This document shows, in pieces, positions 1-11,466 of a DNA stretch of 64,000 bases. Source of the DNA: Pseudomonas sp. RIT409 (GTDB lineage Bacteria; Pseudomonadota; Gammaproteobacteria; Pseudomonadales; Pseudomonadaceae). The stretch spans positions 62,001-126,000 of the forward strand of contig NZ_QARE02000011.1 in the NCBI RefSeq assembly GCF_003052515.2, given 5' to 3'. The position numbers were made by a program, and so were the translations under genes. How positions within the stretch are numbered: position 1 is the stretch's first letter; every line of letters starts with the position of its first letter. The notes beneath the pieces were generated by a model. That model saw nothing but the letters and a program-made list of their open reading frames with translations, searched no databases and was not told where the DNA came from.

Positions 1-1827
<1,827 letters not shown>

Positions 1828-1930
1828 GTTTGACTCTCCCGAAACTTTAATTAGGTTGCCGCAACTGCATTTACAAATTGCGGTAATTCTTTGAATGCAT
1901 GGCCTTGTAATGGGGGCCGCTCAGCCGATT

Positions 1931-2497
1931 TCAAGCCTGCTCATCAATCGATGGCGCAACGGGCGACGGCGCCTTGCTGACCACGACCATGGCTGGGCGA
2001 AGCAGACGACCGTTGAGCTGATAACCTTTCTGGAACACCTTGAGCACGCTGTTTGGCTCGACCTCAGCGCTTTCCTGCATCGCCATGGCCTGGTGGTGCT
2101 CGGCGTTGAAAGGCTGGCCATGCGGATCGATGGCTTCCAGGTGGTAACGCTTGAGGGTGTCACCGAACATTTTCAACGTCAGCTCGATGCCTTCGCGCAT
2201 CGGGCGGATGCTCTCGTCGTCCGGATTGGACAACTCCAGACCGCGCTCGAGGCTGTCGACGATGGGCAGCAAGTCGCCAGCGAATTTTTCCAGGGCGAAT
2301 TTGTGTGCTTTCTCGACGTCCTGTTCGGCGCGACGGCGGACGTTTTGCAGATCCGCAGCAACACGCAGGGACTGGTCTTTTGCTGCGGCCAGTTGCTCTT
2401 CCAGCACTTGCACGCGGGTCGCCAAATCCTCTCCGGAAGTCGCCGCTTCAGCAGTCTGGTCCTGGGCTTGCGTATCCGGGTTCTGTTCGTCAGCCAT
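1931..2497 (-). CDS. grpE: Nucleotide exchange factor GrpE
   Basis: GrpE releases ADP from DnaK and so resets the chaperone cycle. The 188-residue protein has an acidic, disordered N-terminus ([14 protein letters not shown]), a long coiled-coil helix through the middle ([18 protein letters not shown]), and a C-terminal beta domain with [10 protein letters not shown] and the family signature near [22 protein letters not shown]. The frame is open further upstream, but the ATG at 2497 follows a strong AGGAGGAGAG site and fits the family length, so I use it. It is first in the grpE-dnaK operon. Confidence 0.97.
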   Translation of the reverse strand: MADEQNPDTQAQDQTAEAATSGEDLATRVQVLEEQLAAAKDQSLRVAADLQNVRRRAEQDVEKAHKFALEKFAGDLLPIVDSLERGLELSNPDDESIRPMREGIELTLKMFGDTLKRYHLEAIDPHGQPFNAEHHQAMAMQESAEVEPNSVLKVFQKGYQLNGRLLRPAMVVVSKAPSPVAPSIDEQA

Positions 2498-2549
2498 TGT
2501 TCTCTCCTCCTGATCACTTCCGTGAGCTGAACTCACGCTTCTGCCCGGG

Positions 2550-2578
2550 TATATGGGGCCGCAATCCACGGCTTCAAG
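2550..2578 (-). promoter_or_regulatory. Candidate sigma-32 heat-shock promoter of grpE-dnaK
   Basis: Read on the minus strand the site is CTTGAAG (2578-2572), 13 bases, then CCCCATATA (2558-2550). This fits the known sigma-32 consensus (CTTGAAA, 13-15 bases, CCCCATNT) closely and lies about 50 bases upstream of the grpE start. Basis: direct sequence match plus known consensus; transcription from it is inferred. Confidence 0.8.
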
Positions 2579-2734
2579 GGGTGAAAGTGCAGGATTGAAC
2601 GAATAACCCCACAAATATTCCGACATGACCGTTCGCCACTCTCCGGCCAACGGCGCCTTGGGCGCCTGCTGGAAATTCCAGACGACCTGCCCGCTTCAAG
2701 CAGAGGCCGGGCATTGTCAGCACGAATCAAAACA

Positions 2735-2750
2735 CTGTATAAATAACCAG
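2735..2750 (+). promoter_or_regulatory. Candidate LexA (SOS) box upstream of recN
   Basis: The 16-base site CTGTATAAATAACCAG matches CTGT-N8-ACAG except for one base in the right half. It ends 24 bases before the recN start. recN is a classical LexA-regulated gene, so SOS control is likely. The inner TATAAAT may also serve as a -10 element, which would let LexA block polymerase directly. Confidence 0.75.
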
Positions 2751-2774
2751 ACCTCACGTTTGGGAGCCGCTCGC

Positions 2775-4448
2775 ATGCTGGTGCACCTGTCCATACATAA
2801 CTACGCCATCGTTGAACACCTCGATCTGGAACTGGACCGAGGCATGAGCGTGATTACCGGAGAAACCGGTGCGGGCAAGTCGATCATGCTCGACGCGCTA
2901 GGCCTGACGCTGGGCGATCGCGCCGACAGCGGCGTGGTCAGGCCGGGCGCCGACAAGGCCGACATTCTCGCGACGTTCGACATCGCCGATATTCCGGAAG
3001 CCCGCAGTTGGCTCGCTGAACGCGACCTGGAAAATGACGGCCCGTGCATCCTGCGGCGAGTGATCACGGCCGAGGGTCGATCCCGGTCCTACATCAATGG
3101 CACGCCCTGCCCGCAAGGCGACCTGAAAGCCCTGGGCGAGCTGCTGATCGACATTCATAGCCAGCACGAGCATCAGTCGCTCCTGAAAACCGACACCCAC
3201 CGTCGCCTGCTGGACGAATACGCAGGCGCGACCGAACTGGCGCGCCAGGTTCACCTCGCTGCGCAGCGCTGGCGCCAGACCCGCCAGGAGCTGGAGCGTC
3301 TGTCCAATTCCGGTGACGAGCAACGCGCCAAGCATCAACTGCTCAGTTACCAGCTCGAAGAACTCGAAGGCTTGAGCCTGGGCGAAAACGAGCTGGAATA
3401 CCTCGAACAGGAGCACACCACGCTCACGAATGCCGAGAGCCTGCTGGGCATCTGCCGGCAGGTGGTCGAACTGTGCAGCGAAAGTGATTCGGGCAATGCT
3501 CTGAACGCACTGACCGCCAGTCTCAATCGCCTGACCAGCGTCAACAACTCGCCCGATGCGCTGAACGAAGCGACCAACCTGCTCTCCAGCGCGCAGATCC
3601 AGGTCGAAGAAGCGGTCGGTGAAATCAACCGCTTCCTTGATCGCTTCGAAGCCGATCCGGCACGCCTGCAACAGGTGGAAGAACGGCTCGACACCATTTA
3701 TACCCTCGCCCGCAAGCACCGGGTCCAGCCAACGGAAGTTCCCGCGCTGCATCAAAAGCTGCTGGACGAGATCGAAACGCTCAACGCCAATGACGAAGCC
3801 ATCGAACGTCTCGAGCACGAACTGGGGTCTTACGCCCGCCACTATCAGGAGAAAGCACGGGAGCTGAGCGACCTGCGGCACCGCGCCGCCCCTGACCTTG
3901 CCTTGGCGGTGGAGCAGGAAATTCAACGGCTGGGCATGCCAGGTGGTCGTTTCAACATCGAGTTGCGCCAAAGCGCCGACAAGGAGCTTTCTCCACACGG
4001 ACTCGAGCACGTCGAACTGCTGGTCAGTGCCAACCCCGGGCAGCCCCTCAAAGCACTGGCCAAAGTCGCATCAGGGGGTGAGCTGTCGCGCATCAGCCTG
4101 GCGATTCAGGTGATCACTGCACAAACCTCCCGCGTGCCGACACTGGTGTTCGATGAAGTCGACGTCGGCATTGGCGGCCCTACGGCGGAAATCGTCGGTC
4201 AACTGCTTCGCAGGCTGGGCGAGCGCGGCCAAGTCATGACCGTCACTCACTTGCCCCAAGTGGCTGCCCAAGGCCATCAACATCTATTCGTGCACAAAGT
4301 GCGCGAGAACGACGCGACGCGCACCGCAGTCGCCAAGCTGACCAAGAACGAGCGTGTCGAAGAGGTGGCGAGAATGCTGGGCGGCATCGACCTGACGAAA
4401 GAGTCGCTGGCCCATGCCAAGAAGATGGTCGTGACGACGAAGTCTTGA
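2775..4448 (+). CDS. recN: DNA repair protein RecN
   Basis: SMC-like ATPase acting in double-strand-break repair. The 557-residue protein starts MLVHLSIHNYAIVEHLDLEL and has Walker A GETGAGKSIML near residues 36-46, long coiled-coil arms through the middle (LEQEHTTLTNAESLL, IETLNANDEAIERLEHEL), and a C-terminal ABC signature and Walker B (KVASGGELSRISLA, LVFDEVDVGIGG). The frame is open about 50 codons upstream, but the ATG at 2775 gives the normal family length and lies just downstream of the LexA box. It is convergent with fur, and a shared terminator lies between them. Confidence 0.97.
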   Translation: MLVHLSIHNYAIVEHLDLELDRGMSVITGETGAGKSIMLDALGLTLGDRADSGVVRPGADKADILATFDIADIPEARSWLAERDLENDGPCILRRVITAEGRSRSYINGTPCPQGDLKALGELLIDIHSQHEHQSLLKTDTHRRLLDEYAGATELARQVHLAAQRWRQTRQELERLSNSGDEQRAKHQLLSYQLEELEGLSLGENELEYLEQEHTTLTNAESLLGICRQVVELCSESDSGNALNALTASLNRLTSVNNSPDALNEATNLLSSAQIQVEEAVGEINRFLDRFEADPARLQQVEERLDTIYTLARKHRVQPTEVPALHQKLLDEIETLNANDEAIERLEHELGSYARHYQEKARELSDLRHRAAPDLALAVEQEIQRLGMPGGRFNIELRQSADKELSPHGLEHVELLVSANPGQPLKALAKVASGGELSRISLAIQVITAQTSRVPTLVFDEVDVGIGGPTAEIVGQLLRRLGERGQVMTVTHLPQVAAQGHQHLFVHKVRENDATRTAVAKLTKNERVEEVARMLGGIDLTKESLAHAKKMVVTTKS

Positions 4449-4486
4449 TATCCACCCGCCCTCTGGCGGAATGACGCGCTGAAACG

Positions 4487-4518
4487 ACAAAGGCGACCCT
4501 AGGGCCGCCTTTGTTTTG
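4487..4518. terminator. Bidirectional terminator between recN and fur
   Basis: Nine-base arms (ACAAAGGCG at 4487-4495 and CGCCTTTGT at 4506-4514) enclose an almost palindromic CCCTAGGG loop and are followed by a T-rich stretch. It can serve both convergent genes. Confidence 0.8.
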
Positions 4519-4531
4519 TCTCGAAAACGAC

Positions 4532-4939
4532 TTACGCCTTTTTCTTGCGCACGTAGAGCACGAGATTGTGATCCACCAGTTCGAAGCCATGTTCGGCCAC
4601 GATCTGTTTTTGAAGCTCTTCAATGCCCTTGTGAAAGAACTCGATCACTTCGCCGGAATCCACGTTGACCATATGGTCGTGGTGACCTCCGTCTGCCAGT
4701 TCGAATACGGCATGACCGCCGTCGAAGTTGTGGCGAACCACCAACCCGGCTGCTTCGAACTGAGTCAAAACACGGTAAACCGTCGCCAGACCGACGTCTT
4801 CGTTGGCCTCCATGAGTGCCTTGTAGACGTCCTCCGCGCTCATGTGGCGCTGCTCTGCAGAATCGAGCATTTGAAGGATCTTGACCCTTGGCAGGGTCAC
4901 TTTAAGTCCAGCTTTGCGTAGTTCGCTATTTTCAACCAT
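4532..4939 (-). CDS. fur: Ferric uptake regulator Fur
   Basis: Iron-responsive repressor. The 135-residue protein has the winged-helix DNA-binding domain ([14 protein letters not shown] and the recognition helix near [18 protein letters not shown]) followed by the metal-binding and dimer domain with the His-rich [18 protein letters not shown]. As in other Pseudomonas Fur proteins the C-terminal CxxC pair is absent, and the chain ends YVRKKKA. The start at 4939 ([13 protein letters not shown]) matches the family; an upstream extension of the frame runs into the omlA promoter and is rejected. It is divergent from omlA, with 96 bases for both promoters, the usual Pseudomonas fur-omlA arrangement. 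Confidence 0.98.
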   Translation of the reverse strand: MVENSELRKAGLKVTLPRVKILQMLDSAEQRHMSAEDVYKALMEANEDVGLATVYRVLTQFEAAGLVVRHNFDGGHAVFELADGGHHDHMVNVDSGEVIEFFHKGIEELQKQIVAEHGFELVDHNLVLYVRKKKA

Positions 4940-5035
4940 GGTCAGCTTTCTCGCAGACGCTGCTTCGCAGCTTCTCTTAATGCAGGTATGATCGGGGTTT
5001 ACGTTGCCAGCCAAGATAGTGGAAGTCGCCCACCG

Positions 5036-5560
5036 ATGCAAAACACCAAGCTCTTGCTAACCAGTTTCACCTTCGTGGGACTGCTCGCACTCGCCGGTTG
5101 TTCATTCCCCGGGGTTTATAAAATCGACATCCAACAGGGCAATGTCGTCACGCAAGACATGATAGACCAGTTACGCCCCGGAATGACCCGACGGCAAGTA
5201 AGGTTTATCATGGGCAACCCCCTGTTGGTCGACACCTTCCACCCTAATCGCTGGGACTATCTGTACAGTCTCCAGCCCGGTGGCGGTGAGCGTCAGCAGG
5301 AACGTATCAGCCTGATGTTCAACGGCAGTGACCAGTTGGTGAGCCTCTCTGGCGACTTCAAACCCGGTGTCAGCCGTGACGAAGCCATCCTCGGCAAAGG
5401 CAGCGATACCACTGTCACCCCCGAAAATAAAGGGGATCAGCCGCAGAAAGAAGAGCCACCGAAGCCAGGCTCACTGCTGGAGCAGATCCAGAACGACGTC
5501 GACAAAGTCGAAACCGTCCCCGCTCCCTCTCAGGAACCCCTGGACACCAACCCGCAGTAA
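5036..5560 (+). CDS. bamE: Outer membrane assembly lipoprotein BamE (OmlA)
   Basis: Lipoprotein subunit of the BAM complex that folds outer membrane proteins. The 174-residue precursor has a signal peptide with lipobox LAGC near residues 19-22. The SmpA/OmlA core follows, with [18 protein letters not shown] and [12 protein letters not shown]. The Pro/Glu/Lys-rich C-terminal tail ([10 protein letters not shown]) is longer than in E. coli BamE and typical of Pseudomonas OmlA. The ATG at 5036 is chosen because it gives a proper signal peptide; the 16-codon upstream extension does not. It is divergent from fur. Confidence 0.95.
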   Translation: MQNTKLLLTSFTFVGLLALAGCSFPGVYKIDIQQGNVVTQDMIDQLRPGMTRRQVRFIMGNPLLVDTFHPNRWDYLYSLQPGGGERQQERISLMFNGSDQLVSLSGDFKPGVSRDEAILGKGSDTTVTPENKGDQPQKEEPPKPGSLLEQIQNDVDKVETVPAPSQEPLDTNPQ

Positions 5561-5590
5561 TTCCACCTGCCGCCTCCGCGTGGCGAGTAG

Positions 5591-5618
5591 AAAAAAGCCC
5601 GGAATACCCGGGCTTTTT
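5591..5618. terminator. Bidirectional terminator between bamE and rnfH
   Basis: The GC-rich arms AAAAGCCCGG and CCGGGCTTTT surround AATA, with A- and T-runs on both sides, between two convergent genes. Confidence 0.85.
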
Positions 5619-5648
5619 CATGCCTGCTCAATCGACCCCATGTAAAAG

Positions 5649-5969
5649 TTAAATCGACTTCGCCTGCCGCTTCGCCTTGGCTGCTTTCTCGGCGCGGAGA
5701 CGACGCACGGCTTTGGGATCGGCGAGCAGGGGTCGGTAAATCTCCACCCTATCGCCCGCGTTGAGAATGCGTTCCTGAGGATGGGCAATGACTTTGCCGA
5801 ATACACCCAAGGTGCAGCGCGTCATATCCAGCCCTGGGATTGTTCGAGCGATACCCGAAGCGTCGACCGCTGCCGATACCGTCGCACCCACAGGCACATC
5901 GACGGCCAATAGCGTCTGATGCTCAGGTGTGGCATACACCACCTCGACGCGCATCAGAGGCTCAGCCAT
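5649..5969 (-). CDS. rnfH: RnfH family ubiquitin-like protein
   Basis: Small beta-grasp (ubiquitin-like) protein of the RnfH/YfjF family, 106 residues. The family's exact role is unclear; it is nearly always next to ratA. Visible features are RVEVVYATPEHQTLLAVDV at the start, GVFGKVIAHPQERILNAGDRVEIYRPL in the core (the family hallmark) and a basic tail (RRLRAEKAAKAKRQAKSI). The start at 5969 (MAEPLMRVEVVY) overlaps the end of ratA by 8 bases, so the two are translationally coupled. A longer frame exists upstream inside ratA and is rejected. Confidence 0.92.
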   Translation of the reverse strand: MAEPLMRVEVVYATPEHQTLLAVDVPVGATVSAAVDASGIARTIPGLDMTRCTLGVFGKVIAHPQERILNAGDRVEIYRPLLADPKAVRRLRAEKAAKAKRQAKSI

Positions 5970-6396
5970 ACAGCTCTTTGGCTCGCTGGCAAAACGCATC
6001 GACCAACGTGTTCGCCGCTTGGTTGAACAGCGGGCCCAAAGTGGCGCGCACGATCGAGCCGGAATAATCGAACGACAAATCAAGGCTGATCTTGCAGGCC
6101 TTTTCGTTCAAGGCTTTGAATGTCCAGACGCCATGCAGTTGGCTGAAAGGGCCTTCTTCGAGATTCATCTCGATGGTCTGCCCCGGCGTCAGCGTGTTGC
6201 GGGTGATGAAGTGCTGGCTCAGCCCGCCCTTGGCCACTTCCACCCGTGCACGCATGCTGGTTTCACTGTGCTCGAGCACTGCTGCCCCTGAACACCAAGG
6301 CAGGAATTCCGAATACCGGGCCACGTCATTGACCAGGTCATACAGTGCCTTGGCCGGATACGGCAGCAGGGCCGAACGTTGAATATGCGTAGTCAT
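5962..6396 (-). CDS. ratA: RatA family START-like protein (YfjG; ribosome association toxin / ubiquinone-binding)
   Basis: Small START/Coq10-like domain protein of 144 residues. E. coli RatA was described as a 70S-assembly blocking toxin, and the fold is related to ubiquinone-binding Coq10, so both names occur. It begins MTTHIQRSALLPYPAKALYDL and includes VARYSEFLPWCSGAAVLE and SLDLSFDYSGSIVRATLGPLFNQ, which define the family. The start at 6396 was chosen over an open extension of 12 codons. It overlaps rnfH downstream. smpB lies nearby, another frequent ratA neighbour. Confidence 0.93.
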   Translation of the reverse strand: MTTHIQRSALLPYPAKALYDLVNDVARYSEFLPWCSGAAVLEHSETSMRARVEVAKGGLSQHFITRNTLTPGQTIEMNLEEGPFSQLHGVWTFKALNEKACKISLDLSFDYSGSIVRATLGPLFNQAANTLVDAFCQRAKELYG

Positions 6397-6403
6397 GTCA
6401 GCG

Positions 6404-7807
6404 TCATTTCCAAAGCTGAGCGGCAAAGACAATCAGAATGCCGATCGGCGCCACATAGCGCATCAAAAAGAACGTCAGAGCGAAAAGGACCGGGCTGCGC
6501 ACCGACAATTCGTCGCGCACCGCTTCACGGCCCATCACCCAACCCGCGAAGATCACAAAACACAAACCGCCCAGCGGCAGCATGATCCTCGACGTGAAGA
6601 AATCGATCACCCCGAAGAAATCCAGCCCCGCTGTCGCGCCCCATTGATAGAGGTGGAAGGCGCCACCTTCGTTCACGAAAAACTTGGCCTGCTTCCAGAT
6701 GTTGAACGAGAACACCGTCCCCAATCCCACGAACCAGCAGATGAACGACAGCCAAAACGTTACCCAGCCGCGACGGACGTTGGTTCGCTCCACCAGGTAC
6801 GCAACCATCGGCTCGAGCAGCGAGATCGCTGAACTCCAGGCCGCAACGGCCACGAGAATGAAGAACACCACGCCCATGACCGTGCCGAACGCCACGTTAC
6901 CAAATGCGAAAGGCAAGGTAACGAACATCAGCCCCGGCCCCTCGCTCGGGTTGAGGCCTGCGGCGAACACGATCGGGAACAGAGCCAAACCTGCCAGAAG
7001 GGAAACGAAGGTATCCAGCAATGCAACGCCGACAACGGTGGCGCTGATCGACGCCTCCTTGGTCATGTATGCACCATAAATCATGATCGAGCCAACACCG
7101 ACGCTCAGCGAGAAGAAGGCATGCCCCATCGCCGGCAACAGCCCTTCCATCACTTTCTCCGGCTTGAAGTCGAACATGAAATGCAGGCCTTCCATGAAGT
7201 GCCCGGTGGTCAGGCTGTAACCCAGCAGAATGACCATCAGCACGAACAGCAGCGGCATCAGGATACGCAGGCTGCGTTCGAGCCCCGCGTTCACGCCCTT
7301 GGCGATGGTGATTGCCGAGAGCAGCATGAACAACGTGTGCCAGCCCACCATGCGCCAGGGGTCGGCGATCATCTCACCGAAGAACCCGCCTACGCTGTCC
7401 GGGGTGACCTCCCGAAAACTGCCCTTGCCGACGTCAAGGATGTACTCCAGCGACCACCCCCCCACGACGCTGTAGAAGGAAAGGATCAGCAAAGCCGTAA
7501 TCATCCCGGCGAAGGCCCCCCAGGACCATTTGCCGGAGTGCCCGGCTTCATGCGCCAGCACTTTCAACGCGTTGGCCGGGCTCTGTCGGGCACGACGACC
7601 GATCAGGGTTTCAGCCATCATCACGGGAATGCCGATCAGCGCGATGCACGCCAAAAACACCAGCACGAAGGCGCCGCCGCCGTAGACGCCGACCATGTAG
7701 GGAAATTTCCAGATGCTTCCCAACCCCACGGCCGAGCCTGTGGCGGCCAGGATGAACACCCAGCGGCTTGCCCAACTACCGTGAACCGAAACCTTGTCCT
7801 TCGACAT
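6404..7807 (-). CDS. Sodium-dependent transporter, SNF/NSS family
   Basis: Inner membrane Na+-coupled symporter of the neurotransmitter:sodium symporter (SNF) family, which usually carries amino acids; the substrate cannot be read from sequence. The 467-residue chain begins MSKDKVSVHGSWASRWVFIL and has the family signature in TM1 (ATGSAVGLGSIWKFPYMVG), about 11-12 hydrophobic segments, and a conserved GVGSIMIYGAYMTKEASI region near TM6-7. The C-terminus ends IVFAAQLWK after the last membrane segment. The ATG at 7807 is used because the open upstream extension adds an unlikely N-terminus. It stops 7 bases before the ratA start, so the three minus-strand genes probably form one operon. Confidence 0.92.
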   Translation of the reverse strand: MSKDKVSVHGSWASRWVFILAATGSAVGLGSIWKFPYMVGVYGGGAFVLVFLACIALIGIPVMMAETLIGRRARQSPANALKVLAHEAGHSGKWSWGAFAGMITALLILSFYSVVGGWSLEYILDVGKGSFREVTPDSVGGFFGEMIADPWRMVGWHTLFMLLSAITIAKGVNAGLERSLRILMPLLFVLMVILLGYSLTTGHFMEGLHFMFDFKPEKVMEGLLPAMGHAFFSLSVGVGSIMIYGAYMTKEASISATVVGVALLDTFVSLLAGLALFPIVFAAGLNPSEGPGLMFVTLPFAFGNVAFGTVMGVVFFILVAVAAWSSAISLLEPMVAYLVERTNVRRGWVTFWLSFICWFVGLGTVFSFNIWKQAKFFVNEGGAFHLYQWGATAGLDFFGVIDFFTSRIMLPLGGLCFVIFAGWVMGREAVRDELSVRSPVLFALTFFLMRYVAPIGILIVFAAQLWK

Positions 7808-7933
7808 CGTTGACACGCCCAACACCCAAAAAAGAGCGCGCATTGTCCGGGATTCACCCTGCGCGCTCAAGCACGCAGGTCACGTCGTCTCCCCATAGCC
7901 GAGAGCACCGTTGATCCCTATAATGCGTCGCCT

Positions 7934-8416
7934 ATGGCCAAGCTCAAGAAACATCCCACAGGGACCATCGCGCAAAACAAAAAGGCGCGACACGATTACT
8001 TCATCGAACACAAGTTCGAGGCCGGTCTGGTCCTGGCCGGTTGGGAAGTAAAAAGCCTGCGTGCCAACAAGGTGCAGCTGGTGGACAGTTACGTGCTGCT
8101 CAAGGACGGCGAGGCCTGGCTGATGGGCAGCCACATCACGCCGCTCACGACCGCCAGCACTCACGTCATCGCTGACCCGACACGCACCCGTAAACTGCTG
8201 CTCAATAAGCGCGAGCTCGATCGGCTCAATGCCTCGGTCGCGCAAAAAGGCTACACCGCCGTCGCGCTGTCGCTTTACTGGAAGGCGCACCTGATCAAGT
8301 GCGAAATCGCACTGGGCAAGGGCAAGAAGGAATACGACAAGCGCGACACCGAGCGCGCGCGGGATTCCGATCGCGAACTCCAGCGGGCGGTGCGCAACAA
8401 GGGCAAGGAAGACTGA
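7934..8416 (+). CDS. smpB: SsrA-binding protein SmpB
   Basis: Partner of tmRNA in rescue of stalled ribosomes; binds the tRNA-like domain of ssrA and carries it to the A site. The 160-residue protein has the OB-fold with [20 protein letters not shown] and [11 protein letters not shown], and the basic C-terminal tail ([20 protein letters not shown]) that enters the mRNA channel. Its RNA partner, ssrA, is at 16099 on the same strand. It is divergent from the SNF transporter. Confidence 0.98.
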   Translation: MAKLKKHPTGTIAQNKKARHDYFIEHKFEAGLVLAGWEVKSLRANKVQLVDSYVLLKDGEAWLMGSHITPLTTASTHVIADPTRTRKLLLNKRELDRLNASVAQKGYTAVALSLYWKAHLIKCEIALGKGKKEYDKRDTERARDSDRELQRAVRNKGKED

Positions 8417-8502
8417 TCCGATCAGCGTGCTCTACAGACGCCGACTCCTGTCGGGGTCTGTGAGCTCGCACAAAATCGCTTTCACCACAGGCGCGTCGGG
8501 CT

Positions 8503-9270
8503 CTAAATCCCATTCCGCCTTTCCGCGCGCGCCGTGCGCTGCACCTGCTGACGCACTTCTTCCAGCACTTCCTGCACATAGAGCAGATGACGGCTGGACA
8601 CTTCCCTCGCCTCTTCAGCGCGCCCTTCGATGATTGCCAGGTACAGCTCGCGGTGCTGCTTGATCAGCATGTCGCGGGTTTCCGCGCGCTGCTTGTACAT
8701 GCCACCGATGTTGATCACCACATTGCGCTTGAGCAGGTCGAACAACCCCCGAATGGTGTGCAGCAAAACGGCGTTATGGCTGGCCTCGGCAATCGCGAGG
8801 TGAAAATTGGCATCGGCGGCGCCCTCTTCCGCACGGCTCACTTCGTCGACTCGGCTGTAACAATCCTGTAGGGCATCGAATGCCTCGCGCAGACGAACGC
8901 GATCAACATCCGTGGCGCGCATCGCCGCGTAGTAAGCACAGGAGGCTTCCAGGGTGTGACGGAACTCCAGTAGGTCGCGCTGGGCCTCGGAACTGCTTTC
9001 GAGCAAATGCAGCAGCGGGTCACTGAACGTCGAGCCGAGGCTTTCGACGACGTAGTTGCCGCCACCCTGGCGACTGACCAACAGGCCCTTGGCCGTCAGT
9101 TTCTGAATGGCTTCGCGCAGCGACGGGCGCGACACGCCAAACTGTTCAGCCAGGACACGCTCGGCCGGCAGCCGCCCACCGGGGCGTAGCGTGCCTTCCA
9201 GAATCATTCGTTCGAGTTGTTCGACAATATCGTCAGACAAGCGGCGCTGACGCACCTGATCAAAGCCCAT
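8503..9270 (-). CDS. lldR: GntR/FadR-type lactate regulator LldR
   Basis: Transcriptional repressor of lactate use. The 255-residue protein has an N-terminal winged helix (RRLSDDIVEQLERMI, GRLPAERVLAEQFGVSRPSLREAIQKL, VSRQGGGNYV) and a C-terminal all-helical FCD ligand domain with metal-ligand residues in the pattern seen near FHLAIAEASHN and IKQHRELYLAIIEG. It is divergent from lldP, and a perfect palindrome of FadR/LldR type lies between them. This order matches the lldR-lldPD-dld cluster known in Pseudomonas. Confidence 0.92.
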   Translation of the reverse strand: MGFDQVRQRRLSDDIVEQLERMILEGTLRPGGRLPAERVLAEQFGVSRPSLREAIQKLTAKGLLVSRQGGGNYVVESLGSTFSDPLLHLLESSSEAQRDLLEFRHTLEASCAYYAAMRATDVDRVRLREAFDALQDCYSRVDEVSRAEEGAADANFHLAIAEASHNAVLLHTIRGLFDLLKRNVVINIGGMYKQRAETRDMLIKQHRELYLAIIEGRAEEAREVSSRHLLYVQEVLEEVRQQVQRTARAERRNGI

Positions 9271-9688
9271 ACCCCATCACTCCGCATCCCCTACTGCCCA
9301 CGCCTCACACTACAGCGGGGGCGCATATTCTCGCCGATTGTCATCCGACATTCATCCGGCAGATGTAGGAGAAATCAACGTTTCAGGAAAAAACCGAGAT
9401 AACTGCTACAAAAGTTCTAGAGCCATAAATTGACACGCCAATGCCAAGGCTCTTAACCTAGCACCAAGACATTGTAAATTGGTATTACCAATTTATCGAT
9501 GCCGGTGACCAGTGGCGATCCCCACGGGGCACTGCAAGCGCTTCGCGACGGCGAAAGCTTGAGCTGGTGGGCTGTGCGACTCGTTCGTCAGCATCGGCAG
9601 GACGACAGACCAGCAGTTGTCGCTTGCAGAGCAGCGCACGTACGACACGGACACCGGGCCTAACCAAAAACAATTAGGGGCCTCCTAC
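9271..9688. promoter_or_regulatory. Divergent lldR-lldP control region
   Basis: This 418-base gene-free stretch between the divergent lldR and lldP genes is AT-richer than its surroundings. It holds the operator palindrome described separately, and an lldP leader of about 190 bases follows that operator. An AGGGG site lies ahead of the lldP ATG. I see no small gene in it. Confidence 0.6.
9476..9494. promoter_or_regulatory. LldR operator palindrome
   Basis: Perfect inverted repeat AAATTGGTATTACCAATTT, nine-base arms around one central T. The core TTGGTATTACCAA has the TGGT-N-ACCA form known for FadR-family and LldR operators. It lies between lldR and lldP, as expected for control of both. Binding is inferred. 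Confidence 0.8.
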
Positions 9689-11386
9689 ATGCAAACCTGG
9701 CAACAGTTCTACACACCCCTCGGCAGCCTGGGCCTTTCGGCGCTGGTTGCAGTCATTCCGATCGTGTTCTTCTTCGTGGCGCTGGCCGTCTTTCGGCTGA
9801 AAGGGCATGTCGCGGGCACCGTTACCCTCTTGCTTGCCGTGCTGATCGCGATCTTCGCTTTCAACATGCCAGCGGACATGGCTATCGCCTCGGCCATCTA
9901 TGGCTTCTTCTATGGCCTGTGGCCAATCGCGTGGATCATCGTCGCGGCGGTGTTCCTCTACAAACTCACCGTCAAAAGTGGCCAGTTCGAGATCATCCGC
10001 AGCTCGGTCATGTCGATTACCGACGACCAACGCCTGCAGGTGCTGCTGATCGGTTTCTGCTTCGGCGCTTTTCTGGAGGGTGCAGCCGGTTTTGGCGCGC
10101 CAGTGGCGATCACGGCTGCGTTGCTCGTCGGCCTGGGCTTGAACCCGTTGTACGCCGCCGGGCTTTGTCTGATCGCCAACACCGCGCCAGTCGCCTTCGG
10201 CGCATTGGGCATCCCGATCATTGTGGCGGGCCAGGTGTCGGGCATCGATGCATTCAAGATCGGCGCCATGGCGGGCCGTCAGTTACCCGTGCTGTCGGTG
10301 TTCGTACCGTTCTGGCTGATGTTCATGATGGACGGTGTGAAGGGTGTGAAAGAGACCTGGCCAGCAGCCCTGATCGCAGGCGGCAGCTTCGCCATCACCC
10401 AGTACCTGACCTCCAACTTCATCGGCCCTGAACTGCCGGACATCACCTCTGCATTGGTCAGTCTCGTGGCTTTGACGTTCTTCCTGAAAGTCTGGCAACC
10501 GGCGCGCGCCAGCGACGTGCAAGTCGCCAGCGCAGGCGGCGGTGCCGTGGTGATGGGCGGCGGACCGGGCGGCTTCGGCCAACCACGCACGACGCAAAAA
10601 TCCCCCTACTCCACCGGCACCATCATCAAGGCCTGGTCGCCCTTTCTGATCCTCACCGTGGTCGTGACCATCTGGACGCTCAAGCCTTTCAAAGCATTGT
10701 TCGCTGCGGGCGGTGCGCTCCAGGCGCTCACCAAGAGTTTCCCGGTCCCCCACCTGGATCAACTGGTGATGAAAGCCGCTCCCATCGTCGCCAACCCCAC
10801 GGCAATGCCTGCGGTCTACAAGTTCGACCTGCTCGCGGCATCGGGCAGCGCCATTTTGATCTCGGCCATTCTGGCGATGATCGTGCTGCGGATTGGCGTT
10901 AGAACTGGTCTGACCACTTTCAAGGAAACCTTGATCGAACTGCGCTGGGCGATCGTGTCCATCGGCATGGTGCTGGCGTTCGCTTTCGTCATGAACTACT
11001 CAGGCATGTCCACCACGCTGGCCCTCGTACTGGCCGGCACCGGCGCTGCGTTCCCGTTCTTCTCGCCTTTCCTGGGGTGGCTGGGAGTGTTTCTGACCGG
11101 GTCGGACACCTCGTCCAACGCCCTGTTCGGCTCGCTGCAGGCGACGACCGCGCATCAGGTCGGGGTAAGCGACGTGCTGATGGTGGCCGCCAACTCCAGC
11201 GGCGGCGTGACCGGGAAGATGATTTCGCCACAATCGATTGCAGTCGCTTGTGCGGCCACCGGCCTGGTCGGCAAGGAATCGGACCTGTTCCGCTTCACCC
11301 TCAAGCACAGCATTTTCTTCGCCGCCATCGTCGGCTGCATCACCTATGCCCAGGCGTACTGGTTCACCGGCATGCTGGTTCACTGA
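9689..11386 (+). CDS. lldP: L-lactate permease LldP
   Basis: Inner membrane lactate:proton symporter of the LctP family, 565 residues. It starts [19 protein letters not shown] and carries about a dozen membrane segments. Family motifs are visible: [35 protein letters not shown] and, near the C-terminus, [17 protein letters not shown] with [19 protein letters not shown]. The ATG at 9689 is chosen for family length; an upstream in-frame extension lies in the leader. First gene of lldP-lldD-dld, imports lactate for the two oxidases that follow. Confidence 0.97.
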   Translation: MQTWQQFYTPLGSLGLSALVAVIPIVFFFVALAVFRLKGHVAGTVTLLLAVLIAIFAFNMPADMAIASAIYGFFYGLWPIAWIIVAAVFLYKLTVKSGQFEIIRSSVMSITDDQRLQVLLIGFCFGAFLEGAAGFGAPVAITAALLVGLGLNPLYAAGLCLIANTAPVAFGALGIPIIVAGQVSGIDAFKIGAMAGRQLPVLSVFVPFWLMFMMDGVKGVKETWPAALIAGGSFAITQYLTSNFIGPELPDITSALVSLVALTFFLKVWQPARASDVQVASAGGGAVVMGGGPGGFGQPRTTQKSPYSTGTIIKAWSPFLILTVVVTIWTLKPFKALFAAGGALQALTKSFPVPHLDQLVMKAAPIVANPTAMPAVYKFDLLAASGSAILISAILAMIVLRIGVRTGLTTFKETLIELRWAIVSIGMVLAFAFVMNYSGMSTTLALVLAGTGAAFPFFSPFLGWLGVFLTGSDTSSNALFGSLQATTAHQVGVSDVLMVAANSSGGVTGKMISPQSIAVACAATGLVGKESDLFRFTLKHSIFFAAIVGCITYAQAYWFTGMLVH

Positions 11387-11466
11387 CGAGAGAGGCCCGG
11401 GCGCAAGCAAATGCGCCCGGCGCCTGCTCGCCTCAATCGGCTTTTTCCCTATAGCAGCGAGTCCTC

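Noticed and set aside
2898-4010. A 370-codon minus-strand frame inside recN
   Set aside because: Antisense shadow of recN, which is complete with all motifs.
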